From: Qipengyuania psychrotolerans
GTDB taxonomy: Bacteria; Pseudomonadota; Alphaproteobacteria; Sphingomonadales; Sphingomonadaceae
Direction of reading: 5' to 3'
Length of the DNA: 64,000 nucleotides
Assembly: GCF_019711355.1 (NCBI RefSeq)
Contig: NZ_CP081297.1
Coordinates: 930,001 to 994,000, forward strand
Shown here: positions 1-8,966 of the stretch, piece by piece
Numbering within the stretch: the stretch's first letter is position 1
Layout: the number at the start of each line of letters is the position of its first letter
Translations under genes and position numbers: made by a program
The notes under the pieces: generated by a model
The model's input: only the letters and a program-made list of their open reading frames with translations
Told to the model about the DNA's origin: nothing
Database searches by the model: none

Positions 1-2
1 GC

Positions 3-101
3 AGCTACGAGTTTTTCGACTATGTCCGGACCGGCGTGCCGTTGGTTATCCTCATGGTCATTTCATTATCGGCGGCGCTGGTCTTCACCTACGGTCTGTA
101 G
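3..101 (+). CDS. C-terminal fragment of an integral membrane protein, possibly an SLC13-type permease (partial)
   Basis: The window opens inside a reading frame with 32 sense codons before a TAG. The translated tail (YEFFDYVRTGVPL, then a run of about 18 hydrophobic residues ending YGL) has the shape of the last loop and last transmembrane helix of a polytopic transporter. An aromatic-rich segment followed by R-x-G-x-P-L resembles the end of SLC13/DASS or ArsB-like anion permeases. That family assignment is only a resemblance, because the body of the protein lies outside the window. The gene ends about 118 bp before the next start, on the same strand. Confidence 0.4.
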   Translation, partial: SYEFFDYVRTGVPLVILMVISLSAALVFTYGL

Positions 102-218
102 GGCTTTCCTACCGGGGCAGGCTCTGCCAGACAGGGCGCGAAATCGGGAAACGGGCGGGCTGGCCGATTTGCCCCCTGGACCGTGTTCCATGTGTTCCAT
201 CGGTAAGGGGAGATACCC

Positions 219-1553
219 GTGAAATCCTATATTCGTCCTACATTTGCGGCGTTGGTCGCTCTGACCGTCGCCGCTCCGGCTGCCGCGCAGGACCTGCGTG
301 CCACGCTGGCCGAGGATATGCCCGACCTGATGGAGCTTTACCGCGATCTCCACGCGCATCCCGAACTCAGCTTTGAAGAACACAAGACTGCCGCAAAGCT
401 GGCCAAGCGGATGAAGGCACTCGGCTTCGAAGTCACGGAGGGCGTCGGTCAGACTGGTGTCGTCTCGGTCATGCGCAATGGTGACGGTCCGGTCGTAATG
501 CTGCGCGCAGACATGGACGGTCTGCCGGTGGTTGAACAAACCGGCCTGCCATATGCCAGCAAGGAAACAGCAACTCCCGCCAGCGGCGTAACCACCGGCG
601 TTATGCACGCCTGCGGACACGACACGCACATGACGGGCTTCATTGGCGCGGCGCAGCTGCTGGTCGATCACAAGGACGAATGGCAGGGCACGCTGGTCAT
701 GATCCTCCAGCCCGCAGAGGAACTGGGGCTGGGCGCGCTCGCGATGATCGAAGACGGGCTCTACACGCGCTTTCCCAAGCCGGAATACGTGCTTGGCTTC
801 CATGATGCAGCAGCGCCTGCTCCGGCAGGGACCATCGGCTATACGCCGGGCTATGCGCTAGCTAATGTCGACAGCGTGGACATCACGGTGAAGGGTATTG
901 GCGGTCACGGCGCTTATCCGCACACGACAGTGGATCCGGTCGTTCTGGGCAGCGCGATCGTCATGAAACTGCAGACCGTAGTGAGCCGCAGCAGTTCGCC
1001 GCTCGATCCCGCGGTCATTACGGTTGGCAGCTTCCATGCCGGTGCCAAGCACAACATCATTTCCGATGAAGCCAAATTGCAAATCACGGTGCGCAGCTAT
1101 TCGGATGAAAGCCGACAGCTGCTGCTCGATGGCATCCGCCGCGTGGCGCGGGGTGAGGCAATGTCGGCGGGCTTGTCCGAAGAAATGATGCCCGTGGTCA
1201 CGGTGGAGGAACCGTATACTCCGTCGACTTTCAATGATCCGGAATTCTCGGAAGAACGTGCGGCATCGTTCGCGGCGCGCTTTGGTGACGAGCGGGTCAT
1301 GCAATGGCCTGCCGTGATGGGCGGCGAAGACTTCAGTCAGTTCCGCCGCGCGTCGCCGGAAGACGTGAAAAGCATGATCTTCTGGATCAGCGGGACCACT
1401 GACGAAATGCTGACAGCGCTGAAAGACGAGGGCAAGCCGCTGCCCTCGCTGCACTCGCCGTTCTGGGCGCCCGACGCGGAAAAGGTTGTCGCTACGGGAG
1501 CTGAAGCCCTGGCTAGCGCTGCAATTGACCTGATGCCAGCAAATGGCGGCTAA
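219..1553 (+). CDS. Secreted M20-family metallopeptidase/amidohydrolase (hippurate/IAA-amino acid hydrolase type)
   Basis: Predicted zinc-dependent amidase that would cleave N-acyl amino acids or related amides. A Sec signal peptide covers residues 1-24 (hydrophobic core, then PAAAQ), so the enzyme is periplasmic or exported. M20D motifs are visible: HAHPEL near residue 45, RADMDGLP near 97, the metal-site sequence HACGHDTH at 130-137, catalytic-region PAEE near 166 and a late GGEDFSQF. At 444 residues it matches signal-peptide-bearing M20D enzymes. The start is a GTG preceded by a purine-rich ribosome site (aagggga) about 8 nt upstream. It appears to be a single-gene unit closed by a strong terminator. 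Substrate cannot be told from sequence. Confidence 0.88.
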   Translation: MKSYIRPTFAALVALTVAAPAAAQDLRATLAEDMPDLMELYRDLHAHPELSFEEHKTAAKLAKRMKALGFEVTEGVGQTGVVSVMRNGDGPVVMLRADMDGLPVVEQTGLPYASKETATPASGVTTGVMHACGHDTHMTGFIGAAQLLVDHKDEWQGTLVMILQPAEELGLGALAMIEDGLYTRFPKPEYVLGFHDAAAPAPAGTIGYTPGYALANVDSVDITVKGIGGHGAYPHTTVDPVVLGSAIVMKLQTVVSRSSSPLDPAVITVGSFHAGAKHNIISDEAKLQITVRSYSDESRQLLLDGIRRVARGEAMSAGLSEEMMPVVTVEEPYTPSTFNDPEFSEERAASFAARFGDERVMQWPAVMGGEDFSQFRRASPEDVKSMIFWISGTTDEMLTALKDEGKPLPSLHSPFWAPDAEKVVATGAEALASAAIDLMPANGG

Positions 1554-1565
1554 TCCATAAATTAA

Positions 1566-1604
1566 CGGCCGCCGGAGCATTGGGGGTGCTCCGGCGGCCG
1601 TTTC
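1566..1604 (+). terminator. Intrinsic terminator after the M20 peptidase gene
   Basis: A perfect 14-bp inverted repeat (1566-1579 and 1587-1600) with a 7-nt loop is followed by TTTC. It begins 13 nt after the peptidase stop codon, so it reads as a rho-independent terminator for that gene. The convergent minus-strand unit ends 33 bp further on. Confidence 0.85.
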
Positions 1605-1632
1605 TCCTCCCCAGGAGAACTGAAATCAGGGT

Positions 1633-1824
1633 CTAGCCGTCCGAGGGCACATAGGTGCCAAGGCGGTGATGCAATGCGTTGATCTTCGCCAGTTCTTCCC
1701 GGTCATCGGTTTGGCGGGCGTAATGCATCAGCGCAGTACGGAGTAGGCGAAAGTCGGCGGTGGAGAACAGGGCGCGTGCACGGCCTGGCTCGGTCTTCGG
1801 AGTCTCTTCGGTCATGGTAGTCAT
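1633..1824 (-). CDS. Small conserved-looking hypothetical protein downstream of isocitrate lyase
   Basis: A 63-residue soluble, charged protein with no signal peptide or membrane segment. It starts only 11 nt after the aceA stop on the same strand and has a strong ribosome site (aaggag). Those two facts argue that it is translated as the second gene of the aceA unit. The central stretch (ADFRLLRTALMHYARQTDD) looks helical. I do not recognise a family. Its position suggests a role tied to isocitrate lyase expression or the glyoxylate shunt, but that is inference from position only. Confidence 0.65.
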   Translation of the reverse strand: MTTMTEETPKTEPGRARALFSTADFRLLRTALMHYARQTDDREELAKINALHHRLGTYVPSDG

Positions 1825-1835
1825 CCTTCCTCTCC

Positions 1836-3434
1836 TTAGGCGGCTTCGAACTGGTTCATCGTGTTGTCCTTGCCGCCAGCCTTCAGTGCGGCTTCGCCAG
1901 CGAAGTATTCCTTGTGATCGTCACCCAGATCCGAACCGGCCATGTTCTGGTGCTTCACACAGGCAATACCCTGACGGATTTCCTCACGCTGGACGTTCTT
2001 GACGTAACCGAGCATTGCCTGGTCACCGAAGTATTCCTTGGCGAGGTTGTCCGTGCTCAGTGCAGCCGTGTGATAGGTCGGCAGCGTGATGAGGTGGTGG
2101 AAGATGCCGGCCCGCTTCGCGCCATCGCGCTGGAAGGTGCGGATCTTCTCGTCGGCTTCCTGAGCAAGCTCGGTGCCGTCGTAATCGATGCTCATCAGCT
2201 TGTCGCGGTCGAAGGCGGACACATCTTTGCCTTCTTCTGCCCACTTGTCGAAGATCTGCTGGCGGAAGTTGAGCGTCCAGTTGAAGCTGGGCGAATTGTT
2301 ATAGACCAGCTTTGCATTCGGGACGACTTCGCGGATCCGGTCAACCATTCCGGCAATCTGATCGACGTGCGGCTTCTCTGTTTCGATCCAGAGCAGGTCA
2401 GCACCGTTTTGAAGGGCGGTGATGCAATCGAGCACGCAGCGGTCTTCGCCGGTTCCAGCGCGGAACTGGTAGAGATTGCTCGGGAGGCGCTTGGGGCTCA
2501 TCAGCTTGCCGTCGCGGCTGATGAACACCTGTCCGTTGGTCACATTGGCCGGATCGACTTCCTCGGCATCGAGGAAGGCGTTGTACTGGTCGCCGAGGTC
2601 GCCCGGTTCGGTGCTGTAGGCGATCTGCTTGGTCAGTCCGGCACCAAGGCTATCGGTGCGTGCAACGATGATGCCGTCTGGAACGCCCAGCTCGAGGAAT
2701 GCATACCGGATTGCGCGGATCTTCTGGAGGAAGTCCTCGTGCGGAACCGTGACCTTGCCGTCCTGGTGACCGCACTGCTTTTCGTCCGAAACCTGGTTTT
2801 CGATCTGCAGTGCGCAAGCGCCTGCCTCGATCATCTTCTTGGCGAGCAGATAGGTCGCTTCAGCGTTGCCGAAACCAGCGTCGATATCCGCAATTACGGG
2901 AACGACGTGTGTCTGATGCTCGTCAATTTCCCGCAGGAGACGGTGCGTGTTCACCGCGTCGCCCGCTTCCTTCGCAGCATCGAGTTCGCGGAACATGCCG
3001 CCCAGCTCGCGTGCATCAGCCTGCCTCAGGAATGTGTAAAGCTCTTCAATGAGAGCCGGAACGCTGGTCTTCTCGTGCATCGATTGATCGGGAAGGGGGC
3101 CGAACTCGCTCCGCAGCGCAGCAACCATCCAACCCGAAAGGTAGAGGTAACGGCGCTTGGTGCTGCCGAAATGCTTCTTGATGCTGATCATTTTCTGCTG
3201 AGCGATAAAGCCGTGCCAGGTGCCCAGCGACTGAGTGTACTTCGCTGGATCTGCATCGTAGGCTTCCATGTCCTCGCGCATGATCTTCGCGGTGTAACGC
3301 GCGATGTCGAGGCCGGTCGGGAAGCGGTTCTGCACGGCCATACGAGCGGCGCTGGCCGCGTCGATTGCAGCCCAGGGGGCGCCGTTTTCAGAAATGGTTT
3401 TGCCAAGTTCGGCGATGTGGCTTTGGTATGTCAT
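1836..3434 (-). CDS. aceA: Isocitrate lyase
   Basis: Cleaves isocitrate to succinate and glyoxylate, the first committed step of the glyoxylate shunt used for growth on acetate and fatty acids. The 532-residue length fits the long bacterial class (Pseudomonas-type, about 530) rather than the 430-residue E. coli type. The catalytic loop reads QCGHQDGKV, with the active cysteine at about residue 221 and the metal-binding DIDAGFGN just before it at 183-190. The start has an aggag ribosome site. It is divergent from an ScfR-type regulator, and the 150-bp shared region carries repeated TGTAAA/TTTACA elements. This suggests direct control by that regulator. No malate synthase is in the window. Confidence 0.96.
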   Translation of the reverse strand: MTYQSHIAELGKTISENGAPWAAIDAASAARMAVQNRFPTGLDIARYTAKIMREDMEAYDADPAKYTQSLGTWHGFIAQQKMISIKKHFGSTKRRYLYLSGWMVAALRSEFGPLPDQSMHEKTSVPALIEELYTFLRQADARELGGMFRELDAAKEAGDAVNTHRLLREIDEHQTHVVPVIADIDAGFGNAEATYLLAKKMIEAGACALQIENQVSDEKQCGHQDGKVTVPHEDFLQKIRAIRYAFLELGVPDGIIVARTDSLGAGLTKQIAYSTEPGDLGDQYNAFLDAEEVDPANVTNGQVFISRDGKLMSPKRLPSNLYQFRAGTGEDRCVLDCITALQNGADLLWIETEKPHVDQIAGMVDRIREVVPNAKLVYNNSPSFNWTLNFRQQIFDKWAEEGKDVSAFDRDKLMSIDYDGTELAQEADEKIRTFQRDGAKRAGIFHHLITLPTYHTAALSTDNLAKEYFGDQAMLGYVKNVQREEIRQGIACVKHQNMAGSDLGDDHKEYFAGEAALKAGGKDNTMNQFEAA

Positions 3435-3510
3435 GGCGAATCTCCTGTCGATTTGGCGCTGTGGCCTTGGGACAGAGAATGGTGATTGAACCGGTTCCGC
3501 GACAGGGAAA

Positions 3511-3581
3511 TTTACACAAAATCTTGTCTATCTTGGGCCGATCTGCCAGCATTGTCTGTAAAGTTGTAAAGGAATTTACAG
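3511..3581. promoter_or_regulatory. Candidate operator for the ScfR-type regulator between aceA and its own gene
   Basis: Four related elements lie in the divergent intergenic region: TTTACAC (3511-3517), TGTAAAG (3557-3563), TGTAAAG (3565-3571) and TTTACAG (3575-3581). The outer pair CTGTAAA/TTTACAG (3556-3562, 3575-3581) forms an inverted repeat ending 3 nt before the regulator ATG and overlapping its aaagga ribosome site, as expected for autoregulation. RamB/ScfR-family proteins are known to bind AT-rich TTGCAAA-like sites, so the assignment is by analogy. Confidence 0.5.
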
Positions 3582-3584
3582 AAT

Positions 3585-4970
3585 ATGGCTGAAAATGCCC
3601 TGCTTGCCGGACCAGCCATTCGGCGCGTTCGTAAGCGTGAGAGCCTGACCCAGGCAGCGATGGCCACCCGTCTATCGATTTCGCCGAGCTATCTGAACCT
3701 GATCGAACGTAACCAGCGACCGGTCAGCGCGCGGGTTGTGATGGCCTTGGTCGAACAGTTCGATTTCGATCCGCGCTCCTTACGCGAGGACGAGGCTGTC
3801 GGCGGGCTTGACGGGCTCATGCGGCGCTTGTCGGATGAGCGTTTTGCCGATCTCGCCATAGACCGTGAGGAAGCGGAAGAGTTCCTCGCAACAGTTCCGC
3901 AGATCGCTGCTGCCTTTGCGCGGCTATACGATCGGTCCGGGCCACAAGTGGACGCGCTAGATGATGCGCTGGCCGCGTCTCGGCGTGAGATAGAACGCTG
4001 GCGCAACCATTTCTCGGACCTTGATCATGCAGCGGAAGAACTGGCCGACGAAATCCGTTTGTCACGCGGCGATATCGGTCTTGCCCTGACCGAACGGCTT
4101 CGCGAGCGACACCAGTTTTCGGTCCGGGTACTCCCGCGCGATGTGCTCCCCGAAAGTCTCAGCAGGCTCGATCTCCATGCCCGCCAAGTCCAATTGTCGG
4201 AGATGCTCGCGCCTGCGTCGCGCAATTTCCAGCTTGCGTTGAAGATTGCTCAGCTCGAACAACGCGACGCTGTCGAGGCGGTGGCTCAGGGCGCGAAATT
4301 CGACGACGAAGCAGCAAGAGCGCTGTTCCGGCGCCATCTGGAAGGTTACTTCGCCGCTGCCCTCCTCATGCCGTACGGGCGCTTCATGCGTGCGTGCGAG
4401 GCTACCGGCTATGACTTGCCGGTGCTTGAGCGGCGTTTTTCGGTGAGTTTCGAGCAATTGGCCCACCGGCTAACCACGCTACAGCGCGTTGGACAACGCG
4501 GGTTGCCGTTCTTTATGGTCAGGATTGACCGGGCGGGGCAATTTTCCAAGAGCTTCATGGGGGCCAGCACGGCCCATTTCGCCAGCGCAGATGTTTCCTG
4601 CCCCCTGTGGGATGCACACCGGGCCTTTGAAATGGGTGGGGACTTGGTGACCCAGTTTGTCTCGCTCCAGGAAGCCAGCGAAGCGGAAGGGGGCGGCTGG
4701 CTCACCATGATGCAGAGTGTCGAAGGTAGCGGCGCACCGGGTGAAGCCCGCTTCGTGGTGGCCATCGGGATAGAGGCCGTGCTCGCTGGTGAACTGGCGC
4801 AGGCCCGCGGCCTTTCCCTCAGGCCGAGCGATGCTCAGCCCATTGGTCCCGGATGCGCAGGATGTCAGCGTTTGAACTGCCGCCAGCGTTCACTGCCGCC
4901 GCGCGGCAGGAAACTGCACTTCGACAGAATGCGAAGGGGAAACACGCCGTTCGAGTTCGGTGAGCGTTAA
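3585..4970 (+). CDS. XRE-family short-chain fatty acyl regulator (ScfR/RamB type)
   Basis: Predicted transcription factor sensing acetyl- or propionyl-level metabolism. Residues about 8-65 form an XRE helix-turn-helix (QAAMATRLSISPSYLNLIERNQRP is the diagnostic region). The long middle and C-terminal parts match the IrrE-like/DUF2083 architecture of RamB, PrpC-regulating PccR and ScfR proteins. The C-terminus carries a cysteine cluster (Cys424, Cys427, Cys432) followed by a basic tail ending NTPFEF, typical of this family. The 461-residue length agrees. It is divergent from aceA, which is the expected target. The start is an ATG directly after the operator palindrome. Confidence 0.88.
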   Translation: MAENALLAGPAIRRVRKRESLTQAAMATRLSISPSYLNLIERNQRPVSARVVMALVEQFDFDPRSLREDEAVGGLDGLMRRLSDERFADLAIDREEAEEFLATVPQIAAAFARLYDRSGPQVDALDDALAASRREIERWRNHFSDLDHAAEELADEIRLSRGDIGLALTERLRERHQFSVRVLPRDVLPESLSRLDLHARQVQLSEMLAPASRNFQLALKIAQLEQRDAVEAVAQGAKFDDEAARALFRRHLEGYFAAALLMPYGRFMRACEATGYDLPVLERRFSVSFEQLAHRLTTLQRVGQRGLPFFMVRIDRAGQFSKSFMGASTAHFASADVSCPLWDAHRAFEMGGDLVTQFVSLQEASEAEGGGWLTMMQSVEGSGAPGEARFVVAIGIEAVLAGELAQARGLSLRPSDAQPIGPGCAGCQRLNCRQRSLPPRGRKLHFDRMRRGNTPFEFGER

Positions 4971-5043
4971 CCATTGGCGTGGGAACTGCCGTGCCGCGCG
5001 AGAATTCCTTTAGCAACTCCAGCCTCAAGGAATGGAACTCGAT

Positions 5044-5337
5044 ATGACTGAAGAACGCATCACGGAAACGCGTACCCCCGATGGCAACACGCATACGACA
5101 CACACGGTCGTGACCGATGAGCCCCGCCGTGGGGGAGGCTCTGGCCTCCTGATTGGTCTTGGCCTGCTGGTCCTGGCAATCGTTGCCTTCTTTGTGTTCA
5201 CCCAAATGAGCGGCGCTGAAATGGCAAAGGATGACGCTGTAGCCAATGCGGCAAACCAGGTGGGCGAAGCTGCAAATCAGGTGGGTGATGCTGCCCAAGA
5301 TGCAGGCGAAGCAATCGGGGACGCTACCAACAACTAA
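5044..5337 (+). CDS. Small single-pass membrane protein with alanine/glutamine-rich tail
   Basis: A 97-residue protein with three parts: a polar, threonine-rich N-terminus, one strong transmembrane helix (about residues 36-58) and an amphipathic tail repeating AANQVGEAANQVGDAAQDAGEA, here quoted only in outline. The tail has heptad-like Ala/Gln spacing and could form a helical bundle. I chose the ATG at 5044 over one 12 nt earlier because the ribosome site (aagga, 5027-5031) abuts the earlier codon and is properly spaced for the later one. It stands alone and is followed by a terminator. Similar small proteins are common in sphingomonads, but no function is known to me. Confidence 0.7.
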   Translation: MTEERITETRTPDGNTHTTHTVVTDEPRRGGGSGLLIGLGLLVLAIVAFFVFTQMSGAEMAKDDAVANAANQVGEAANQVGDAAQDAGEAIGDATNN

Positions 5338-5356
5338 GCAATCCGCTGTTACCGAT

Positions 5357-5390
5357 ACGGCGCTTTCCCCGAGGGGAGGGCGCCGTTTTT
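5357..5390 (+). terminator. Intrinsic terminator after the small membrane protein
   Basis: A GC-rich hairpin (acggcgc ... gcgccgt, with an inner cccc/gggg pairing) is followed immediately by TTTTT. It sits 20 nt after the stop codon and separates the small gene from the exopolysaccharide-control operon. Confidence 0.8.
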
Positions 5391-5472
5391 CGTCGGTGTA
5401 AAATTTACCGACAGTTCACCAATGCGATGGTAAGAGGCGCCTTAACCAAATCGAGGCCGCCGCGAACCCGCA

Positions 5473-6861
5473 ATGATCAGACTTTTCAAACACTACATCC
5501 CGTTTGAGGTGATGCTGCTTTGTCTGGTGGATTTGCTGCTGCTCGCTCTGGCCGCGGAAATCGGCTGGCAGTTCCGCATTTTCCAGCTGGGTATTGATCC
5601 TGGCGCCTTTCTTTCTCGCCTTCCCGGAATCGCCGGATTTGCGGTAATTGTCTGGCTCGCGATTATTGCCGTCGGGACATACACTCCGCTCGCCCTGCGA
5701 TCCTTGCGATATGCGTTGGCGCGCATGTTCGTGGCCCTCGGCCTTGGTATTTTCGCCATATCATTCGTCAATTTGGTGTTCCCGGGCACAGCGCTTTGGC
5801 GCTCGATATTGCTCTATGCGATGGGCATCGGATTGGTTCTGTTGGTCGCCAACCGGCTGGTCTTCTCGCGCATCATTGGCACGCAGGCATTCCGGCGCCG
5901 GATCCTTGTGCTTGGCGCGGGCCCGCGCGCTCAGCGGCTGGTCGACATGTCGAACCATCCTGACAGCGGCTTCAAGGTCGTTGCCTGCGTCGCCATGGGT
6001 TCGGGATCGGACGAGCGGGTGGACAACGCAATCGAGCGCGCTTCCATCACCGACTTCGGCCGCTTCGTCGCAGGTCACGGCGCCCATGAACTGGTGCTCG
6101 CGATGCAGGAGCGGCGCAACACCTTGCCGCTGAAAGATCTTTTGCGGGTCAAAACCACTGGTGTCGATGTGAGCGATTTGTCCGGCTTTCTTGAACGCGA
6201 GACCGGGCGCCTCGATCTCGATACGCTCAATCCGAGCTGGCTGATCTTCTCAGATGGTTTCACTGCCGGTCAGCGGCTGTCATCGATTGCCAAGCGTATA
6301 TTTGACATTGTCGCCAGCCTGCTTTTGCTGGTGATCGCCTTGCCGCTGATCATCATCTTCGCTGTGCTGGTCAAACTGGAGAGCCGCGGCCCCGCTTTCT
6401 ATCGCCAGGTCCGTGTCGGCCTGTTCGGCGAACCTTTTCAAATTCCCAAGCTACGTTCGATGCGGCAGGACGCCGAAGCTGACGGCGCCAAGTGGGCGGA
6501 GAAAGATGATCCTCGGATCACCCGGGTCGGCCGTTTTATCCGCACAGTGAGGATCGATGAACTGCCTCAATTGTGGAGCGTGTTGAAGGGCGAGATGAGT
6601 TTCGTGGGCCCGCGTCCCGAACGCCCGCAATTCGTCGCCGAACTCGAAGAAAAGCTCCCTTATTATGCGGAACGCCACATGGTGAAGCCCGGCATTACGG
6701 GCTGGGCGCAGATCAACTATCCTTACGGCGCAAGCATTGAAGACGCGCGTAGCAAGCTTGAGTACGATCTCTACTACGCGAAGAACTACTCGCCATTTCT
6801 CGACCTGCTCATCCTGCTCCAGACAGGCCGGGTCATCCTCTGGCCTGAGGGTGCGCGCTGA
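5473..6861 (+). CDS. PEP-CTERM/XrtA-associated undecaprenyl-phosphate sugar transferase (EpsB-like, TIGR03013 type)
   Basis: Predicted initiating glycosyltransferase that loads the first sugar phosphate onto undecaprenyl phosphate for exopolysaccharide assembly at the inner membrane. The N-terminus has four to five hydrophobic helices (residues about 10-130). A Rossmann-like CoA-binding region follows, and the C-terminal third is a bacterial sugar-transferase domain. That domain has a membrane anchor after KRIFDIVAS, then KLRSMRQDAE, DELPQLWSVLKGEMSFVGPRPERP and KPGITGWAQINYPYG. The 462-residue length matches TIGR03013. The stop codon overlaps the start of prsK (TGATG), indicating translational coupling. 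Neighbours place it in the exosortase-linked EPS system, although no exosortase gene lies in this window. Confidence 0.88.
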   Translation: MIRLFKHYIPFEVMLLCLVDLLLLALAAEIGWQFRIFQLGIDPGAFLSRLPGIAGFAVIVWLAIIAVGTYTPLALRSLRYALARMFVALGLGIFAISFVNLVFPGTALWRSILLYAMGIGLVLLVANRLVFSRIIGTQAFRRRILVLGAGPRAQRLVDMSNHPDSGFKVVACVAMGSGSDERVDNAIERASITDFGRFVAGHGAHELVLAMQERRNTLPLKDLLRVKTTGVDVSDLSGFLERETGRLDLDTLNPSWLIFSDGFTAGQRLSSIAKRIFDIVASLLLLVIALPLIIIFAVLVKLESRGPAFYRQVRVGLFGEPFQIPKLRSMRQDAEADGAKWAEKDDPRITRVGRFIRTVRIDELPQLWSVLKGEMSFVGPRPERPQFVAELEEKLPYYAERHMVKPGITGWAQINYPYGASIEDARSKLEYDLYYAKNYSPFLDLLILLQTGRVILWPEGAR

Positions 6862-8966
6862 TGCAGTGGATCGATAGCCTTGGTTCGTCGCTATACCTGC
6901 TCGGCGCGCTGGTCTCGGCTGCCGCAGCGTTGTGGATTGCGCGGTCGGGCGCGGAAGAGCGCTCGGACCGCTGGGCGGGTGTCGTTGCGCTTGCGCTGAC
7001 GGCCAACTGGTGTGTCGCCGCGGCAAGCTTCGCGCAAGACAGCGTTGTCGTCTCTGTCACGGAAATCGCCAAGAACCTGGCGTGGATTTTCGTCCTCTTC
7101 CGTCTGTTCGCCAATGACGGCCGTGACGAAAGCCTCAAGCTGGTCCGCCCGGCGGTTATCGCAGTTGCGTTGGTCGAACTTTCGCAGCTGGTGCTGGTCG
7201 CGGTCCAGCAACGCTATGCGCTTTCCGGCGAATCGACACAGACTATCTTTGAAACAAGTTCGATCTTGCGCGCGCTGACTGCGGTGAGCGCACTGGTGTT
7301 GCTGCACAATCTCTATGTCGGTGCCGCCGCGTCTTCGCGCCGATTGCTCCGATGGAATGCCGCAGCAATGGTGGGGATGTGGGCTTTTGCCCTCAATTTT
7401 CACACGCTGTCATACCTTACAGGATCTCCGGTGGCAGAATTGGTCGCGATGCGCGGTCTCGCCGCTGCAATCATCGCGGTCGCGTTCGCCGTGGGCTTCA
7501 ACGCCAGCGCTGCCGGCCTAGAATTCAGCCCATCTCGAACGGTGGCATTTCGGTCGCTCTCATTGCTGGTGATCGGCGCATATTTTGCCCTCATGTTGGG
7601 CCTCGCCAATTCGTTCGATGTCCTCGATGGCGATATTCGCGCGCTGACCCCGGTAGGTCTGATCATTGCCGCAGGGGCTTTGGCGCTGATCTGGTTGCCG
7701 TCGGAACGGATGCGCGGCTGGTTGCGCGTGACGGCCGTCAAACACTTGTTCAAGCACCGCTATGATTACCGCAATGAGTGGATCAGGTTTACCAATACCG
7801 TCGGCCGAACCGGCTTTGACGAGTCGAGTTTGCAGGAACGCACAATCAAGGCGATGGCGGACATTACCGACAGCCCTTCAGGTCTGCTGCTCCTGCCAGA
7901 CGATCATGGTGGCCTGACGCTGGGCGCATCGTGGCAATGGCCGAGTATCGACGTTCCGGCAGCGGCAATGTCGGCTGAGCTTACATCCATCATGGAACAT
8001 GAAGCCTTGATCCTGGACTTCGACGAAGTGCGTGGAGGCAAGGAGCATTGCGGCGAACTGGTACATGTTCCGGACTGGCTGCGCGGGGAACTGGGCGCAT
8101 GGGCCGCCGTGCCGTTGCTGCACTTTGACCGGCTCGTGGGGGTGATCGTACTGTCGCGCCCATTGATCGAGCGGGACCTAGATTGGGAAGATTTCGACTT
8201 GTTGAGCATCGTTGGCCGCCAAATTGCGAGCTACCTTGCCGAACAAAGCGGACAGGTCGCCCTTTCGGAAGCGAGCAGGTTCGACGAATTCAACCGCCGG
8301 ATGGCGTTCGTGATGCACGACATCAAGAACCTGTCGAGCCAGATGTCACTTCTGCTGCGCAATGCTGAAAAGCATGCCGACAAGCCCGAATTTCGCAAGG
8401 ACATGCTAGTCACGCTCAAAAACAGCGCGGACAAACTCAACCTTTTGCTTGCCCGTCTCGGCCGGTACGGTGCCGCCTCGAACGAACAGCTTGAAACGCT
8501 GAATGTCGCGGAGATTGCTCACACGGTCGCGAGACGGTTCGAAGACGTTCATCCAGTGATTTTGGCCCGCGCCGAAACTGCGGAAGTCATTGGCCACCGC
8601 GAAGCGCTGGAGCAGGCTCTGGTCCATCTTGTCCAGAATGCCATCGACGCCAGCGAAGGGCATTCTCCCGTGGCGATCGAATCGTTCAGTGACGGAGTTT
8701 GCGGCCAAATCGCTGTGGTCGACCAGGGCAAGGGCATGAGCCCCGCGTTCATGCGAACAGGTCTCTTCAAGCCCTTCGTGTCGTCCAAGGACGGCGGGTT
8801 CGGAATCGGCGCATATGAGGCGCGAGAAACGATCCGCGCGATGGGCGGCAGGCTGGACGTCGAATCCCGTGAAGGACTGGGAACCCGTTTCAGCATCAGC
8901 CTCCCGCTCAAATCGGCCCAAGCGATCTATGCGCGGCCCGGAACCCAAATCAAGGAGACAGCCTGA
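6861..8966 (+). CDS. prsK: XrtA/PEP-CTERM system sensor histidine kinase PrsK
   Basis: Membrane sensor kinase paired with PrsR. Residues 1-290 hold about eight transmembrane helices. Residues about 310-460 are GAF-like. A HisKA-type region with FVMHDIKNLSSQ places the phospho-acceptor at His486. The ATPase part has an N box (HLVQNAIDAS) and G boxes (DQGKGMS, GGFGIGAYEARE). The HD-x-KN context is typical of PrsK and of NtrB-like kinases that drive sigma-54 activators. Length is 701 residues. It overlaps the sugar transferase by one base upstream and prsR by one base downstream, so the three genes form an operon. The signal sensed is unknown. Confidence 0.92.
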   Translation: MQWIDSLGSSLYLLGALVSAAAALWIARSGAEERSDRWAGVVALALTANWCVAAASFAQDSVVVSVTEIAKNLAWIFVLFRLFANDGRDESLKLVRPAVIAVALVELSQLVLVAVQQRYALSGESTQTIFETSSILRALTAVSALVLLHNLYVGAAASSRRLLRWNAAAMVGMWAFALNFHTLSYLTGSPVAELVAMRGLAAAIIAVAFAVGFNASAAGLEFSPSRTVAFRSLSLLVIGAYFALMLGLANSFDVLDGDIRALTPVGLIIAAGALALIWLPSERMRGWLRVTAVKHLFKHRYDYRNEWIRFTNTVGRTGFDESSLQERTIKAMADITDSPSGLLLLPDDHGGLTLGASWQWPSIDVPAAAMSAELTSIMEHEALILDFDEVRGGKEHCGELVHVPDWLRGELGAWAAVPLLHFDRLVGVIVLSRPLIERDLDWEDFDLLSIVGRQIASYLAEQSGQVALSEASRFDEFNRRMAFVMHDIKNLSSQMSLLLRNAEKHADKPEFRKDMLVTLKNSADKLNLLLARLGRYGAASNEQLETLNVAEIAHTVARRFEDVHPVILARAETAEVIGHREALEQALVHLVQNAIDASEGHSPVAIESFSDGVCGQIAVVDQGKGMSPAFMRTGLFKPFVSSKDGGFGIGAYEARETIRAMGGRLDVESREGLGTRFSISLPLKSAQAIYARPGTQIKETA

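Noticed and set aside
1914..3485. A 523-codon open frame opposite isocitrate lyase
   Set aside because: Same reasoning: full overlap with aceA on the other strand and no family features. Its Ala/Leu/Val/His-rich composition is that of an antisense frame.
5401..5472. Sigma-54 promoter or operator before the EPS-control operon
   Set aside because: No GG-N10-GC with flanking consensus was found. An AGGCGCCT palindrome near 5440 has poorly matched flanks, so no site is claimed.
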